Shown here piece by piece: positions 10,691-21,548 of a stretch of DNA of 64,000 bases. The position numbers and the translations under genes are program-made. The notes under the pieces were generated by a model, which was not told the origin of the DNA, did not search any database, and worked only from the letters and a program-made list of their open reading frames with translations. Source of the stretch: Oscarella lobularis (taxonomy: Eukaryota > Porifera > Homoscleromorpha > Homosclerophorida > Oscarellidae); assembly GCF_947507565.1 (NCBI RefSeq), contig NC_089182.1:1550001-1614000 (forward strand). The letters run 5' to 3'. Within the stretch, counting starts at the first letter, position 1; each line of letters starts with the position of its first letter.

Positions 10691-10774
10691 AAGGAGACAC
10701 ACATTGGACCACGCAAAATGTATGGAAAAGGACACGTGATTACCTAAGTTGCCTATCCCTCTCTATTTTCTATC
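10691..10774 (-). repeat. Right copy of the inverted repeat pair
   Basis: In reverse complement it matches 1148-1228: ATAGATAGAAAATAGAGAGG, GATAGGCAACT, ATCACGTG and TGTGTCTCCTTT appear in the same order. The copies differ by several substitutions and by spacing in the middle. See the left copy for interpretation. Confidence 0.5.
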
Positions 10775-10789
10775 TATATTGGCAGTAAG

Positions 10790-11650
10790 GTGTCTCATTT
10801 TACAGCGGAAGAAAAACTCTGCTGTTTGACATTAGATGAAATGTCAATCACGTCGTGCATCGAGTATGTCGCGGGCAGCGGCAACATAATTGGCAATGCA
10901 ACATTGCCCGGCCATGAAGGACGCGCCACTCACAGTCTCGTGTTCATGATTGGAGAAATTGTTTCAAGATGGAAGTAAGTGGTAGCATACTACGTGTATT
11001 TCACAACGAATAGTACCGATGGGACCGCATTTGTAACCAATAGTCATGAGCATTATTGCACGAGCGTCCAGAGTCGGTCTCCACGTTTGCTGTGTCACTA
11101 GTGACATGGGAAGTAACCAAGCCATGTACATGGTCAGGTATCGGCTTGGCTACGAACAGATTTTTCAACATAACAAGCATAACTCATCCTCAAGACGGAA
11201 GCAAACTACTGTATTTCTCGCTGACTTACCACATATCATAAAGAATTTGAAATCGTCTCTCATAAATGGAAATGACTTTCAACTTCCAAAAAGAAGTAGC
11301 TGCTTGTCACAATTTGTCTATTTCCGTCGTCAGTGTTAAGCCATTACACGACCTGGCTCTGGTGAAAGTTAGCCAGAAAGTGGTTGACATGATGGTTAAG
11401 GTAGAGTTAATGTTTCGTAGGGCGTGAAGTCAAGTCTACTTGAAAAAGCACATAGTCTCACACAAACCACAACGTTTCTACCCTGCCATGATGTCAAAAG
11501 GTTACTGCTGTCAAAATACATCGATTTTAGGCTTGACAAATATTGCAAAAACCAAGTTATGAAAGAGAAGAGTAGAAGTCTGGACAAACGGAGAACTGAG
11601 CGTAGCAGCCGATCGATGGCGATGAGAGATTTAGTTAGGAAGGTGAAATA
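10790..11650 (+). pseudogene. P-superfamily transposase fragment (second lineage)
   Basis: Plus-strand readable blocks: CCLTLDEMSITSCIEY (first catalytic Asp region), NIIGNATLPGHEGRATHSLV, VVAYYVYFTTNSTDGTAF, GLHVCCVTSDMGSNQAMY (second catalytic region), YFSLTYHI / FLADLPHIIKNLKSSL, then a decayed tail VKPLHDLALVKVSQK. The order D-E-x-I, TSDMGsnNQA, P-H-x-x-K-N-L-K is typical of P-type transposases. It differs from the 3576-5231 copy, which has TCDGAASNR, so it is another lineage. Splice or frame breaks occur near 10976 and 11240-11330. It ends about 35 bp before a Tigger terminus. Confidence 0.65.
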
Positions 11651-11686
11651 GTACTTTTAGATTGGCTTGGCAACAACTGTATGATA

Positions 11687-13483
11687 CAGTGGAACCTCGT
11701 TAATCCGGTCACCTTTCGGCGAAAATCATTTGGCCGCTTTACGAAGGTGGCCGTTTTATCAAAAAGTGCCGTTAACGTGCGTTAGTCTAACGCGGGCTCA
11801 AACCACTGCTCAAGCCAAATCTATGTTCGAACACCATGGGCAAAGGACAACGTCTAGAGACCAAAAATAAGGCAACATAAAGATGGAACAGTCAATGCAA
11901 TTTTGTAAAGTGTTCTGTGACAGTTGTCTGAACAAGGGAACACTTCAACTTCGTTTCCTTCAGTTTTGTGGCTAGATCAAATGCTGCGCTTCCAAAGACT
12001 TCATCTCCCCTTTCATCGGCAAACTGCACAAGTTGCTGGGCAACGGAGATGGCTTGGCTATAAGAAATGATAGGACATTTTCCATCTCCTCCACTTGAAT
12101 CTTTATCGTTTATTTGTTCGTCGTCAGAATGTATTCTTTTTGTTTTTATTTTTCTACCGCAAGATTAGAAGACTTTTCTCCAATCGCTCTCATCAATTGT
12201 TGCGCAGGTGGCAACCTCGTCGTCGCTCCTAACGTACTCCATACCGAATACAGTAGGATCAATCTGGCTAACCAGTGTTTGCAGAGCGGAAGATTCCTCA
12301 CTTTCCTATTATTCTAACAAGTCGGCGAAAGGATCTACTGTGTCGTCTTCTATTGGAACTGCGCCGCAATGCGCAAAACAGTTGACAATGGTGCGTGGCT
12401 TGACGTCGTTCCAAGCTTGCCTGATCCAGCGAATGGCAGTCAAAACATCAACTGCTCTAGCGATTGCGGAAGCTGCTAAGGTTGATGAATCAATTAGTGC
12501 CAACACGTGCCTCAATAGCAGCTGACGGTATTTTACTTTAAAATTTTTTATTACTCCAGCGTCTAAGGGCCGCAATCTCGATGTCGAATTTTTGGGCAGG
12601 AAAACTTGAGTAATATTTGAGAGCTTGCTATTGAGCGTGCAATCGTGTGCCGTCGCATTGTCTACAAGCAGGAGAATCTTTTCTCCTTTTGCGGCAAGTT
12701 CTGAGTCCCACTTCGACAACCATTTCGTCCACATTTCTCTTGTCATCCACGCTTTAGTGTTGGCCTTGTAAGGTACTCCAACGGGGTGTTTTTGTCTTTC
12801 AGACTTTTAAAGCACCTTGTCTTTTCAGCACGGCCAATGACTAAAGGCGATCTCTTATCCCCTGCCGCATTGGCACAAAAAAGTATTGTGAGGCGATCTT
12901 GAGCTTTTCTTCCACCTTTGCATGCACGCCCCTTTGTTGCCAGAGTTTTATCGGGAAGCGCTCTGTAGAAACAGGCCGTTTCATCAGCATTCCAAATTTG
13001 GGTCGCTTTATAGCTGCCGAAAAGTGATTGCAGTCTGTCGTACCACGCCGCCACTACTTCTCGGACTTCTGCAGATTCGCCACTGACGACAAATTGGGTG
13101 TTATGGCGTTTTTTAAAGTTGCTGAGCCAACCATTTGAAGCTTTGAACTCTTTTTCACCCAAGATCCCTCCTATTTTAAGGGCCTCTTGAAGCATAGGCC
13201 CTGTCACTGGAATATCTCTTTCCCTTGCCAATGAATACCAGCGATAAACTGTGTCGCTCAGTTCTGATTCCCGCTTCCGTTTTCTCAACAAAGGATCGTT
13301 TGCTCGAAAACTCTCCATAATCTTCTCTCGGCTTTTCAGAATCGATTGAATTTGCGTTCGGCGGCATTGAAACACTTCGCTAAGCTTCCGAGTTCCTTCC
13401 TTTGGGTTCTTTCTCGCGTACTCTAACACCGCAACTCTCTCTTTGAGCGTAAGCTCCTTGCGAGTGGTCATCCGGGAGGCCAT
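11687..13483 (-). mobile_element. Tigger/pogo (Tc1/mariner superfamily) element, one terminus seen
   Basis: After a TA at 11685-11686 the sequence CAGTGGAACCTCGTTAATCC is a pogo/Tigger-type terminus. The transposase reads toward it on the minus strand from 13483. I searched 13480-14200 by eye for the complementary terminus and did not find it, so the 5' end seems lost. The element separates a plus-strand P-like fragment from a minus-strand P-type C-terminus. Confidence 0.7.
11905..13483 (-). pseudogene. Tigger/pogo transposase (CENP-B-like)
   Basis: The start is set at the ATG at 13483 (MASRMTTRKELTLKER), because the HTH begins there and the frame upstream has no family character. Residues about 10-50 are the first HTH (KLSEVFQCRRTQIQSILKSR). 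A CENP-B-type second HTH follows (ASNGWLSNFKKRHN). The DDE core has IWNADETACF, then ILLLVDNATAH, then STSRLRPLDAGVIKNFK. The frame shifts once near 12745, between TPLEYLTRPTLK and the WMTREMW stretch. The main frame ends near 12309 (DPFADLLE). After a further break, a tail of about 60 residues (KCPIISYSQAISVAQQL) reaches about 11905. The protein bound element ends and cut and pasted DNA; this copy is broken. Confidence 0.85.
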
Positions 13484-13860
13484 CTTGAGCAGCAAAGAGC
13501 GCGTGCGCACTAGCTTCGGAATGGTTTTAGGATCATGAGTCAACAGGCACAAGACGTGTACGTATCGAGGTCGTACGTTCGTCCTTGAAAATGAGGTTAT
13601 CCTGGAAGAATGGGTCTCGTTGTCATGTCTCAGCGACGCCAAAGTCCGGCTCTTTCTACTTCGGGATATCACGGAGCTATGGGTGACCATGCGTGGGTAT
13701 TCCCTGACGTCAGCCTGGCTCGAACAATACAAGAACGAAAAACGCCTCATGTTGAAAAAGAACGTCCCTGCGAAAGAATTTGATTCCAGTTTAGTGAAGA
13801 TTGGTATATTGGCGATATAGAGGATGAATGGTAGTGGGGGTATAATAGCTGAATGTAATA

Positions 13861-14148
13861 CTACGGAGATTCACGACTTTTCCTGCGACGCTTAGGCACC
13901 GGGGCGTCGTCAATTTTTTCCTCAGGGAATAGGCGTCGACATCGACTAGAATTTCCCCGTACAGGAACCTGGGATAGTGATTCTTGCTGCTTGATAGACG
14001 CAGAATTTTTCAGACACTCTTCAACCGACGGATTATCACTTCTTTCTCCCCGTCCACGTTGCTTACCGAAGTAGTTCTCCAACGGATCTTGGCTGACGTG
14101 TTCGCTCAATAGGTATAAACCATCAGTGGTCCCGGGAAGAGAGAACAA
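13861..14148 (-). pseudogene. P-superfamily transposase C-terminal fragment
   Basis: LLSEHVSQDPLENYFGKQRG is followed by RSDNPSVEECLKNSASI and VPVRGNSSR, the conserved C-terminal signature of P-element/THAP9 transposases. It then ends with a basic tail (KRRRKSRESP). The strand is opposite to the P-like fragment at 10790-11650, so the two do not form one simple gene unless there has been an inversion. No upstream catalytic part lies on this strand before the repeat array. Confidence 0.7.
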
Positions 14149-14159
14149 ATAGCAACGGA

Positions 14160-15189
14160 GGCAAATTCGGCTTCTTTGAAAATTAATCTAACCAAAAGCG
14201 ATCTGCTCAAAATTCAAAAGCTGGAGAAATTGGCTGTAGACCTGGAAAGGAATAGAGGAATCTCTATCGGGCATCAAAGCAACGTCGTCGGACGGCGTAA
14301 GTGTTGACGCAACCCTGACAACGAGCTATCTAGACAAAATCAAGATCAAGACAGCTCTTTCTATCAGACATGCTTTCTTTCTCTGCAAGCTTTTTATCAG
14401 ACATGAGTGGCCAACCGATTAGAGCTATCATGGATTCTGCGGCAAAAGCCGTAAACAAGTTTGTTTCCGACACAACAGCTTCGACATTGAACGACTTTGA
14501 GTGCAGGCTCGATTACGTTTAGGTTTGATGAAGCGATCGATGCTGGCACTTTAGATATGAAGCAGTTCACTTTGCTAAGCGGTCGCGGAAAATCGGCGCA
14601 GTCTGTTGACTTGACCGGAGGAGTTTTTGAAAGACGGTGCTGTAATCAAAGTAACATTTCTTAAAGTAGACAGAGATGAAATCACAAAAGCAGCTCTCTG
14701 TACCGAGAAAGAAGACTGCTACTTGTCTTTTACTGATGGAGCGGTGCAAGATTATGACGGCTAATGACATCGTTGAAGTCGAGAATGACGCTGCTCTTAA
14801 AGTCAAAAACTACGTCAGTTAGCAGACCGACTCTTGTTCGGTTCACGGAAATGGATTTAGACAGCGGAATAGTGACGCTGGAATTTTCGGAAACGGTCAA
14901 TGCAACGTCTATTTTAGCAAGCACTATTTCCTTACATGAAGACTATGATTCAGCAAATAACATTACGCTGACTGGTGGCAAACTTCTATTAGGCGATTCT
15001 ACGTCTGTGCAAGTAGAACTTCTCAAAGCCGATTTGGAAAAGATAAAACTAAATACTAGAATTTGCACTGAAATGAGAGACTGCTTTATTCGATTTCCCG
15101 ACTCTCTCTTGAAAGATATGACTGACGACAAAGTGCAAGAAGTGAACGTGGGTCTCACTTTTCGAGCGTCAACTGGTTCACTGAAGTGA
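14160..15189 (+). pseudogene. Adhesin-like repeat array, plus-strand part
   Basis: Three repeats of the same type as the minus-strand array read on the plus strand here. The best is at about 14820-15180: MDLDSGIVTLEFSETV, ILASTISLHED, NITLTGGKLLLGDS, VQVELLKADLEKIKLNT, then DMTDDKVQEVN. Upstream blocks ITFRFDEAIDAGTLDM and VIKVTFLKVDRDEITKAAL are separated by stops and frame changes. The coding similarity stops at 15189, where the minus-strand array begins. This suggests the end of a longer minus-strand gene was inverted. Confidence 0.6.
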
Positions 15190-18100
15190 AACGTGATTTT
15201 TCCTTCCTCGATGTTGACGTCAAAGAATACTAATTCCGGCTTGGTTCGATCTACTTTGAATATCTTCACGTTTTGAAGTATCGGTTGCAAAGAATTGCCA
15301 TTCATATCTTCAACGCTGCTTGCTAACAGTTGCAAATAGGTTGTCTCCTGAGAAACCGTCAACAACTGCTTCGTTTTGATAGCGTCTAGATCGCTGTCAC
15401 TGAGAGTTAGCGTGATAATAGTCGAATTAGCATTGCTGACTGTTCCAACTGGTAAGTTTGATGCGGTTTGGGAATTGTCTCGTTTTGTAGGGTAAGTCCA
15501 GCGACGTTGAATCCCGGCGCGCTCAGGGTTTCTGTAAAAGTTAGAGTTATCACGCCTGTGTTCATGTCGAGATCAAAAGAAACAAGCTTTGGACCAATCG
15601 TGTCACTTGGGAAATTTGTCACCTAAAAAAAATTTATATATATGTATTGAATGAAAGCTTACCTGCAGGCCCGACGATGGATCAAGATTGTTTTCCGCAA
15701 TATCGTCTGCTGCATCTTTGGTTGTGGACATTTCGAAAGCACGTCTCGCGTGATATAAAAAGTCCGATCTTTTCTGTGATTGCATTGAAGTCCGCCTCTC
15801 CCAGTGCAATGGTTACGACGTTTCCGTCGGGTCCACTAGAGAAACTGTTTCCGTTGCCCCTGTTTTCTTATTTTGAAGACTGTATTCCGGAAATTTGATA
15901 GATGCAATAGCAACAGCTTCACTGAACGACAGCGTGATTTTTCTCAGTGTCATATCCACATCAAAAGAAAGCAGCTTCGGTTTCGTGTTGTCTGCGATGT
16001 AGCTCATCGGTTTCACAGCTACGGCAAAAGCACTGATTTCATTGCCAGCCATATCGGAAAATGACCCCAGCGTCAAGTTCAGGTAAGAATCATCGATCGA
16101 ATTTGCCAAGGCAGTCGAGACTTTGATTCCATCTGCATCAACATCGCTAAGTTTGACTCTTATGATGCGACCGTTTGGAGATGAACTCGTACTGTCTGTC
16201 AAAGCATAAGCTGCAGCCGATAGTTGATAAGTAGTGGCACTTTGAACAATAATGCGACTTGTCACCATGATGTCGTCAAACGTAAGTAGTAAACTTGCGG
16301 TGTTCATGTCTAATGCAAAACTCTGTAGCTTAGGAACGCTTTGATCCTGAATAATCACGCCGGGCTTTTTGTTATTGACGTTGCAAACGGGATTGCCTTC
16401 AACGTCCGTGAAAGAGCTGCTACTCAGGTGTTCAAGTACGATGCATCTTTCGAATTTGTCAATTCGGGGCTGAGCTTCAGCTCGTCAAACTTGCATGAGC
16501 GTAAACGTAAACTGCAGCGCCACTACCGGAAACAGTGCCTTGAGGCTAAAATGTCGTCGATTTCTTAGGACCATCGTGCATGACAAGTCCGGCGAAACCT
16601 TGACGACTTCGTCAAAGGTAAGCACGATTTCGCCCGCGTTCAAATCAAGTGAGCGTCATATGACGTCAGTTCAGCGCAATCCAAGTCAGGCGTATCACTC
16701 TTTGCCGGCTGAGCAAAACTTGTCAAAATAGGGTCTGCGTCGTTGGTCCGCCATATCCTTGACAAGCGTAGAGAAATGAGAAAGGTAGGTCGAGCCAAGG
16801 GAGACGGCAACAGAAAGAAGTTTCTGAAGCGCCTGTTGGTCGACGGTCTCGCTGGTCCCGTTAACGTTTCCGCTCGTCAATCTTACGCTGTTGCTCGCCA
16901 GCGCTTCAGACCGAGTGCCTTGAATAGTTATCGACGAAACGTTAAACGTTGATACTTGAATAGTTTCTGAGAATGTTAGAACCATTTTTCCATTGTTCAT
17001 ATCGAGCGTGAAGGAGTCTAGACTGGGAGGCGACGAATCTTTAACAAAATCGTCTGCTGAGACTGCCGCATTTTCTGCAATGCCACCGAACTGATTTCCA
17101 GACAAATCCGATGCGGCTCCCGAACCAAGAGCGAGGTAGGTGTCTTCTATTTTCGTGGCCAGATTGGAATCAGCCTTGATCTTATTGAGATTGGTTTCCG
17201 TGAGAATTATTCGCAAAGTGATGCCGTCAACCGAACTGACTACTTCTCCTTCGGTTAGCACAAAAAGCGATGTTCTGCTCGTTTTGTTCGGTCCATTTTG
17301 AATAATAACATCTTTCAGAGACAATGTGCTGCTGTTCATCGTTTCGGAGAACGTCAGATTCACCCAGCGTTTGTCCAAATTCATCTCGAACGCCCTCAGA
17401 ACAGGTGCAGTGCAGTCCGAAATGAACGTCGTGACCTTCTTTGCTTTTCCGTCTGTCACTGCTATGACGTCAAGATTATTCGTGTCGTCAACGGCGTCGG
17501 CGTCCATACGCAAATACGTATTATCACCTGACGTTGCGAGTCCACTCTTGGATTTCATGCAGAAGCAGTCTTCATTGCTGAGAGAAACTTGAACGCTCAG
17601 GCTCAATCCACTGTTCAATGCTTTCGTCTTGCTCTGTAGACGACAGAATAGATCATCTGCAGCCGTCGAAGCACTTTGAATAACAACGGCTGTTGGCTTG
17701 AATGAGTCGACGTTCACAATTCCGTTAAAGGTCAAATTAAGAGCGCAATTGTCAATATCCAGAGTAAAACTGCTCAGGCTCTTCCTCAACGTTTCTTCTT
17801 TCGTGTGATCCGATGCCTGCTCTCAGGATACAGCCGAAAAAAAATTGTCAGACGAATCGTAAAACGTTTTGCCACCAATGCTGAAGTAGGTGTTGTTAAT
17901 GCCGTCGCCATGACTGTCCATATTCTTTACAGAGGCAAGATCAGCATTCGACAGAGTTAGAACTACAATAGTTGAAAAGTCTTTAGTTGTTGGAACGATT
18001 GAAGTGAGAGTAATCGTCGTTTCGTTTACGCACTTATTCTTGATACGTATGTCGCCATCCGGCAGAACTCTAACAGGTTCACGAATTCGAGTCTTCTGGT

Positions 18101-18930
18101 TAGCAGACTAAGTGACGAAGACACAAGCGTAGGGAGAGTCGCATCACCGGAGTAAACGCGAACGTTCTTTCCAGCGACGATTGTTACTTTATTGCCAGCC
18201 ATGTCTTCAATAGCCGTGTATCAGCTAGGCTCAAGAACGAATCATTTCTTGATTTGACAAAGTTCGAAGCCTTCAAAAAGTCGAGATCTTTTTGCTAAAT
18301 TTTAAAACGATCAAAGCACCGTTGCTGCTGTCGCAGGAACCGCCGGTTAACGTGTAGGAATCACTGCTGTTAACCCCATTTTGAATCGTAATTCCAGTCG
18401 TTGATAAAGTCGCCACTTTCACTGGCTCGTTTAACTCAAGTGTAAGAATACCTCCCGTCAAGTTCAGATCAAAGGCAACTAGTTAGGTTTGGCCGAACGT
18501 TATCTTTAGCGTATTTAGCAACGATTTTCTCTGGAAAACCGTCTACAACTTCATTCACTGCATTTCCATTCATATCTTCGATAAGAGCAGAAGTAGCTGT
18601 GATGTAGCACGTTCCTCGACGAGTGCACAGATTGACAACGGTTTTAATTGCTTTCACATCCATGGCTGAGAGAATTATTGTGACCAAGGTGTTATCACTT
18701 AGCCCGGCTGTTCCTTCCGTTAGACCGTATTTGCTTAGGGGAGTCTCAAACAAGCTTTGTAGCGTTATGCTTGCTGCAGAGAACGTCGTTATGCTGACCG
18801 TTTCGGTAAATGTGAGCTTCGTCGTTTTCTGAGCGAGATTAATTTCAGTAAATTCGAAAAGACTTGGAGAAGTCGTGTCAGGAGTGAAGGTCTCACAAAG
18901 CAAGGCATTTAAGCCAACGCGACCAAGCAA
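15190..18930 (-). pseudogene. Tandem Ig/SWM-like adhesin repeats, decayed gene
   Basis: About nine repeats of roughly 120 residues follow each other on the minus strand. Each has the pattern F-x-x-D(M/L)N-x-G-x-(I/V)-x-L-x-F-(S/T)-E-T, a ...TIQN segment, a LT-G(G/N) segment, a V-x-L-x-x-x-D/N-x-x-x-I-K segment, and ends with D-M-x-GN. Examples are FTLDMNNGKMVLTFSETI near 17005 and FEMNLDKRWVNLTFSETM near 17385. The beta-rich repeat resembles SWM/Big-type repeats of large secreted or surface adhesins. That family assignment is tentative. A 40-bp intron at 15623-15662 (donor GTAAGC, acceptor TTTTTAG on minus) joins two repeats in frame. Frameshifts and stops near 16360-16700, 17800-18250 and 18470 indicate decay. 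No signal peptide or membrane segment is visible. Confidence 0.65.
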
Positions 18931-19080
18931 AGGCAGTAGAATTTCTAGGCACGGAATTGAGTATCAGTGGAGATGTCGTTGGAGTAGTATGCTGTTTCAC
19001 CGGCTAAGCAAAGGGTGTCGATTAGACGTCTTTCTTAGGTGCGAAGATGGGGAAGAGAAGAAGGTCAATTACTACTAGTA

Positions 19081-19368
19081 GGAACCTTCCAAAAAGGCTC
19101 TGTCTCACTCTTACAAGTCACACTGCCTTGCTCCCGTTGTTATCGCTCACCTGAGTGACGTTGGAGTGAATGGAATGAAGTTATGCATCGAAACGACGAC
19201 TTTTCCCTAATGGGACCCCCCGATTTTCTAAAGACCGGCTAGGCGCAATATTTCTTCCACGTTTAACGCCTTAGGCCAGTTGCTTCGACGAAAAAACGAT
19301 TCTCGCGTTCGAAAAGAGCTATGAAAGTTCATCACGTGATAGATATCTAGCGACGAGGACGAGTCTCG
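19081..19368. other. No recognisable gene
   Basis: Sequence between the adhesin array and the Tc1/mariner terminus. No frame or repeat of note was seen. Confidence 0.5.
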
Positions 19369-19448
19369 TACAGTTGATTTCAAGTTGCTTGAGACTGAGC
19401 GAGGGCTAGAAGAACCGGAAGTGTGTTTACGAGCGCGCGTTATCTAAA

Positions 19449-20428
19449 ATGGCGAACCAAACTACTCGTTTCGTTTTAGTGCCCAGCACCGCCACGTTTG
19501 GTGCGAAAGATTGTCCACAGGGTATCTTGCGCCCCGTTTCGCTCAGTGTTCGCTCAGGAGACGTTGATGGAGCTTCGGCGTCGATGGCAGGGATTGCAGG
19601 ACAGGCTCAACTGCCAGCAACGTACGGCATTAGAGTCGAAATATTTTGCCAAGGCAGTCGCAGTAGCAAAACTTACGCTTTTCGGAAGTTCGATCCTAAT
19701 GGAGTGAAGAGCGTCACCGACCTTGAAAGTATCTTGAAGAAAGAGTTTGAGTCGGAAATTGGGACAATCAATAGCTCCTGTGCTGAAATTGGCTACATGA
19801 GAGGAGGAACGAAGGTCAGTTTTCGAGGCCGGGAGGATTTGTTGCAGGTGCTAAACAACCTTCGAGAAGGCAGCGATCTAACGCTGTGGATTAGCGTTAC
19901 TTCACGTCAGGCTGAGGACGATGAGAGTCACGACAGCGATGAAGATTCAATTGCAACAAAAGGAAAAGAAAAAAGAGACGCCGGCTGGACCCAAATGCAT
20001 CAAAGGATAATCGAATCCATAAGCTAATGCAGCAGCTGCGCGACATTCATGGAAATAAGTATGCATCTGTTCAATATAGACTTTGGGCGGAAATGTCAGA
20101 TATTGGTTCACATGATTCGTTGAGCGAGCCACCAAACGTACCAATGTTTAGTGGTGAAAGGAAAACACGTGCTTCGCATAAGAACGAATCTGTAACTGTC
20201 TCTGACATTGGCACGGCTATTGCTTCCGTTATTTCTGGTGCCAACTCGATCAACCATGCATCAGCCGTTGCGACCTCGGCCCTATGTCCTTCTCAAAAAG
20301 CTGAAGTTCGAGGAAGGTACATAAGCCAAATGAAAGATTTGCACAGCCTTTTGCAGCTTGGCGCTATTAGCCAAGATGAGTACGACTCGCAGAAAAAGAA
20401 AATACTTGGAACCTTGGATGATCTCTAA
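19449..20428 (+). CDS. PB1-like plus SHOCT-type protein, accessory gene of the Tc1/mariner element
   Basis: The first part (19449-20027, 192 residues) has a Gly/Ala-rich start, then residues about 60-155 with a beta-rich, ubiquitin/PB1-like look (YGIRVEIFCQ, KTYAFRKFDPNGVKSV, EIGYMRGGTKVSFRGRED, DLTLWISV), then an acidic tail (DDESHDSDEDS). The second part reads KDNRIHKLMQQL, GNKYASVQYRLWAEM, EPPNVPMF and a C-terminal MKDLHSLLQLGAISQDEYDS. The last stretch fits a SHOCT motif, often an oligomerisation tail. The frames overlap between about 19945 and 20024 and are joined by a -1 type shift near an A-rich run (GGAAAAGAAAAAAGAG). Joined, the product would be about 325 residues. I do not recognise a named family; the PB1 call is by eye. 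Confidence 0.6.
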
Positions 20429-20570
20429 AGTTTGAACTCTAAGAGGTATGTTTTTTGTTTTGCAAAGTTCGCTAATTAGGTTTTTTTCTGAAGTTTAAAC
20501 AGTTTCTCTGCGTTCTGAAACGGTTTCTTTGACTTTAAACATTCTTGACTTGTTTATTTAATTGATAAAG

Positions 20571-21548
20571 CTAAGGATATCCAGCATGACTAATGTAATT
20601 AGCACAGTCAGCAATCTTCACGGTATTGAATGCTGCAGCAACGGCTTCTCGCTCTGACATCTCGTCTGGAACGTTTTCATTGTCTCTTTTAATAGCGTAC
20701 TTTACTTTGGAGAAGACTTCTTCAATTGGGTTCAGGTCGGGGCTGTACGGCGGTAGAAAACGAATTACGACGCCCACTCCTTCAAGCAAATCGATCACTT
20801 CGGGTACGTGGTGAATGGATGCGTTGTCCATTATAATCACGCTGTTGGGGTTAGAACCATTGAATGGCAGCAGATGTGGCAGCAGCGCCCGCCTGAGAAA
20901 TAAAGCAAAGGTTTTTCCAGTTAGACTGTCATCGAAGAGTTCGAAATCAATAATTTCTTGGGCAGACACAGTTATCGCGTTGATTCTTTTTCCTCTTGTT
21001 AGATTTTGTGTTTCTATGGCAGGCAACCCTGCTATTGAATATCCGAATCGCCTCCTAGAATCTCTGCAGTCAAACCCCATTTCATCAATAAAAATGAAGA
21101 TGTTGCGCTTGTACACGCCTCCATCAAGCATAGTCGTAGCTCGGAAATTCTCCCGTAATTCTTCGGACCTTTGCTTGGCCACTCGCTTGATTTTCTTCCG
21201 AGTCAAACCCAGCCGTCGAATTGTTCTACTAATTGTGGCCACACTTGTTTGCCTGCCCGTATGATCTCGAACGGCTTCCTGTAGTTCGCTCAGGTAGGTG
21301 CTCGGTTTTTCCAGACAAGTTTGCAGGAGGAAAAAACGTTCATGCTGATGAAGGCTTTGCTTTGGTCCTCGTCTTTGCTGCAGCCAATGTCGCACGTCGC
21401 CCTTTCTTGAAAGGAGGCGAATGTACCTCCAAATCGATGCCTTACTAATGTACAGTTGTTCCGATATGCTTTCGACGGTTTTTCTTTGATGCAGATACAT
21501 CCAAACAGCACGCCAGCGAAGTTCTTGAGGAAATGGACGCGGCATCAC
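20571..21548 (-). CDS. Tc1/mariner-superfamily DD34E transposase, intact
   Basis: A single uninterrupted frame of 325 residues, starting MMPRPFPQELRW 109 bp inside the right terminus. Residues about 1-60 form an HTH (VESISEQLYISKASIWRYIR). A second HTH follows at about 75-125 (TSVATISRTIRRLGLTRKKI). The catalytic triad is visible in IFIFIDEMGFD, then SVIIMDNASIHHV, then LPPYSPDLNPIEEVFS, with 34 residues between the second Asp and the Glu. The residues around the triad are as expected for Tc1/IS630-type enzymes, and no stop or frameshift is present, so this copy may be functional. It would bind the 24-bp ends and insert at TA. Confidence 0.92.
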   Translation of the reverse strand: MMPRPFPQELRWRAVWMYLHQRKTVESISEQLYISKASIWRYIRLLSRKGDVRHWLQQRRGPKQSLHQHERFFLLQTCLEKPSTYLSELQEAVRDHTGRQTSVATISRTIRRLGLTRKKIKRVAKQRSEELRENFRATTMLDGGVYKRNIFIFIDEMGFDCRDSRRRFGYSIAGLPAIETQNLTRGKRINAITVSAQEIIDFELFDDSLTGKTFALFLRRALLPHLLPFNGSNPNSVIIMDNASIHHVPEVIDLLEGVGVVIRFLPPYSPDLNPIEEVFSKVKYAIKRDNENVPDEMSEREAVAAAFNTVKIADCANYISHAGYP

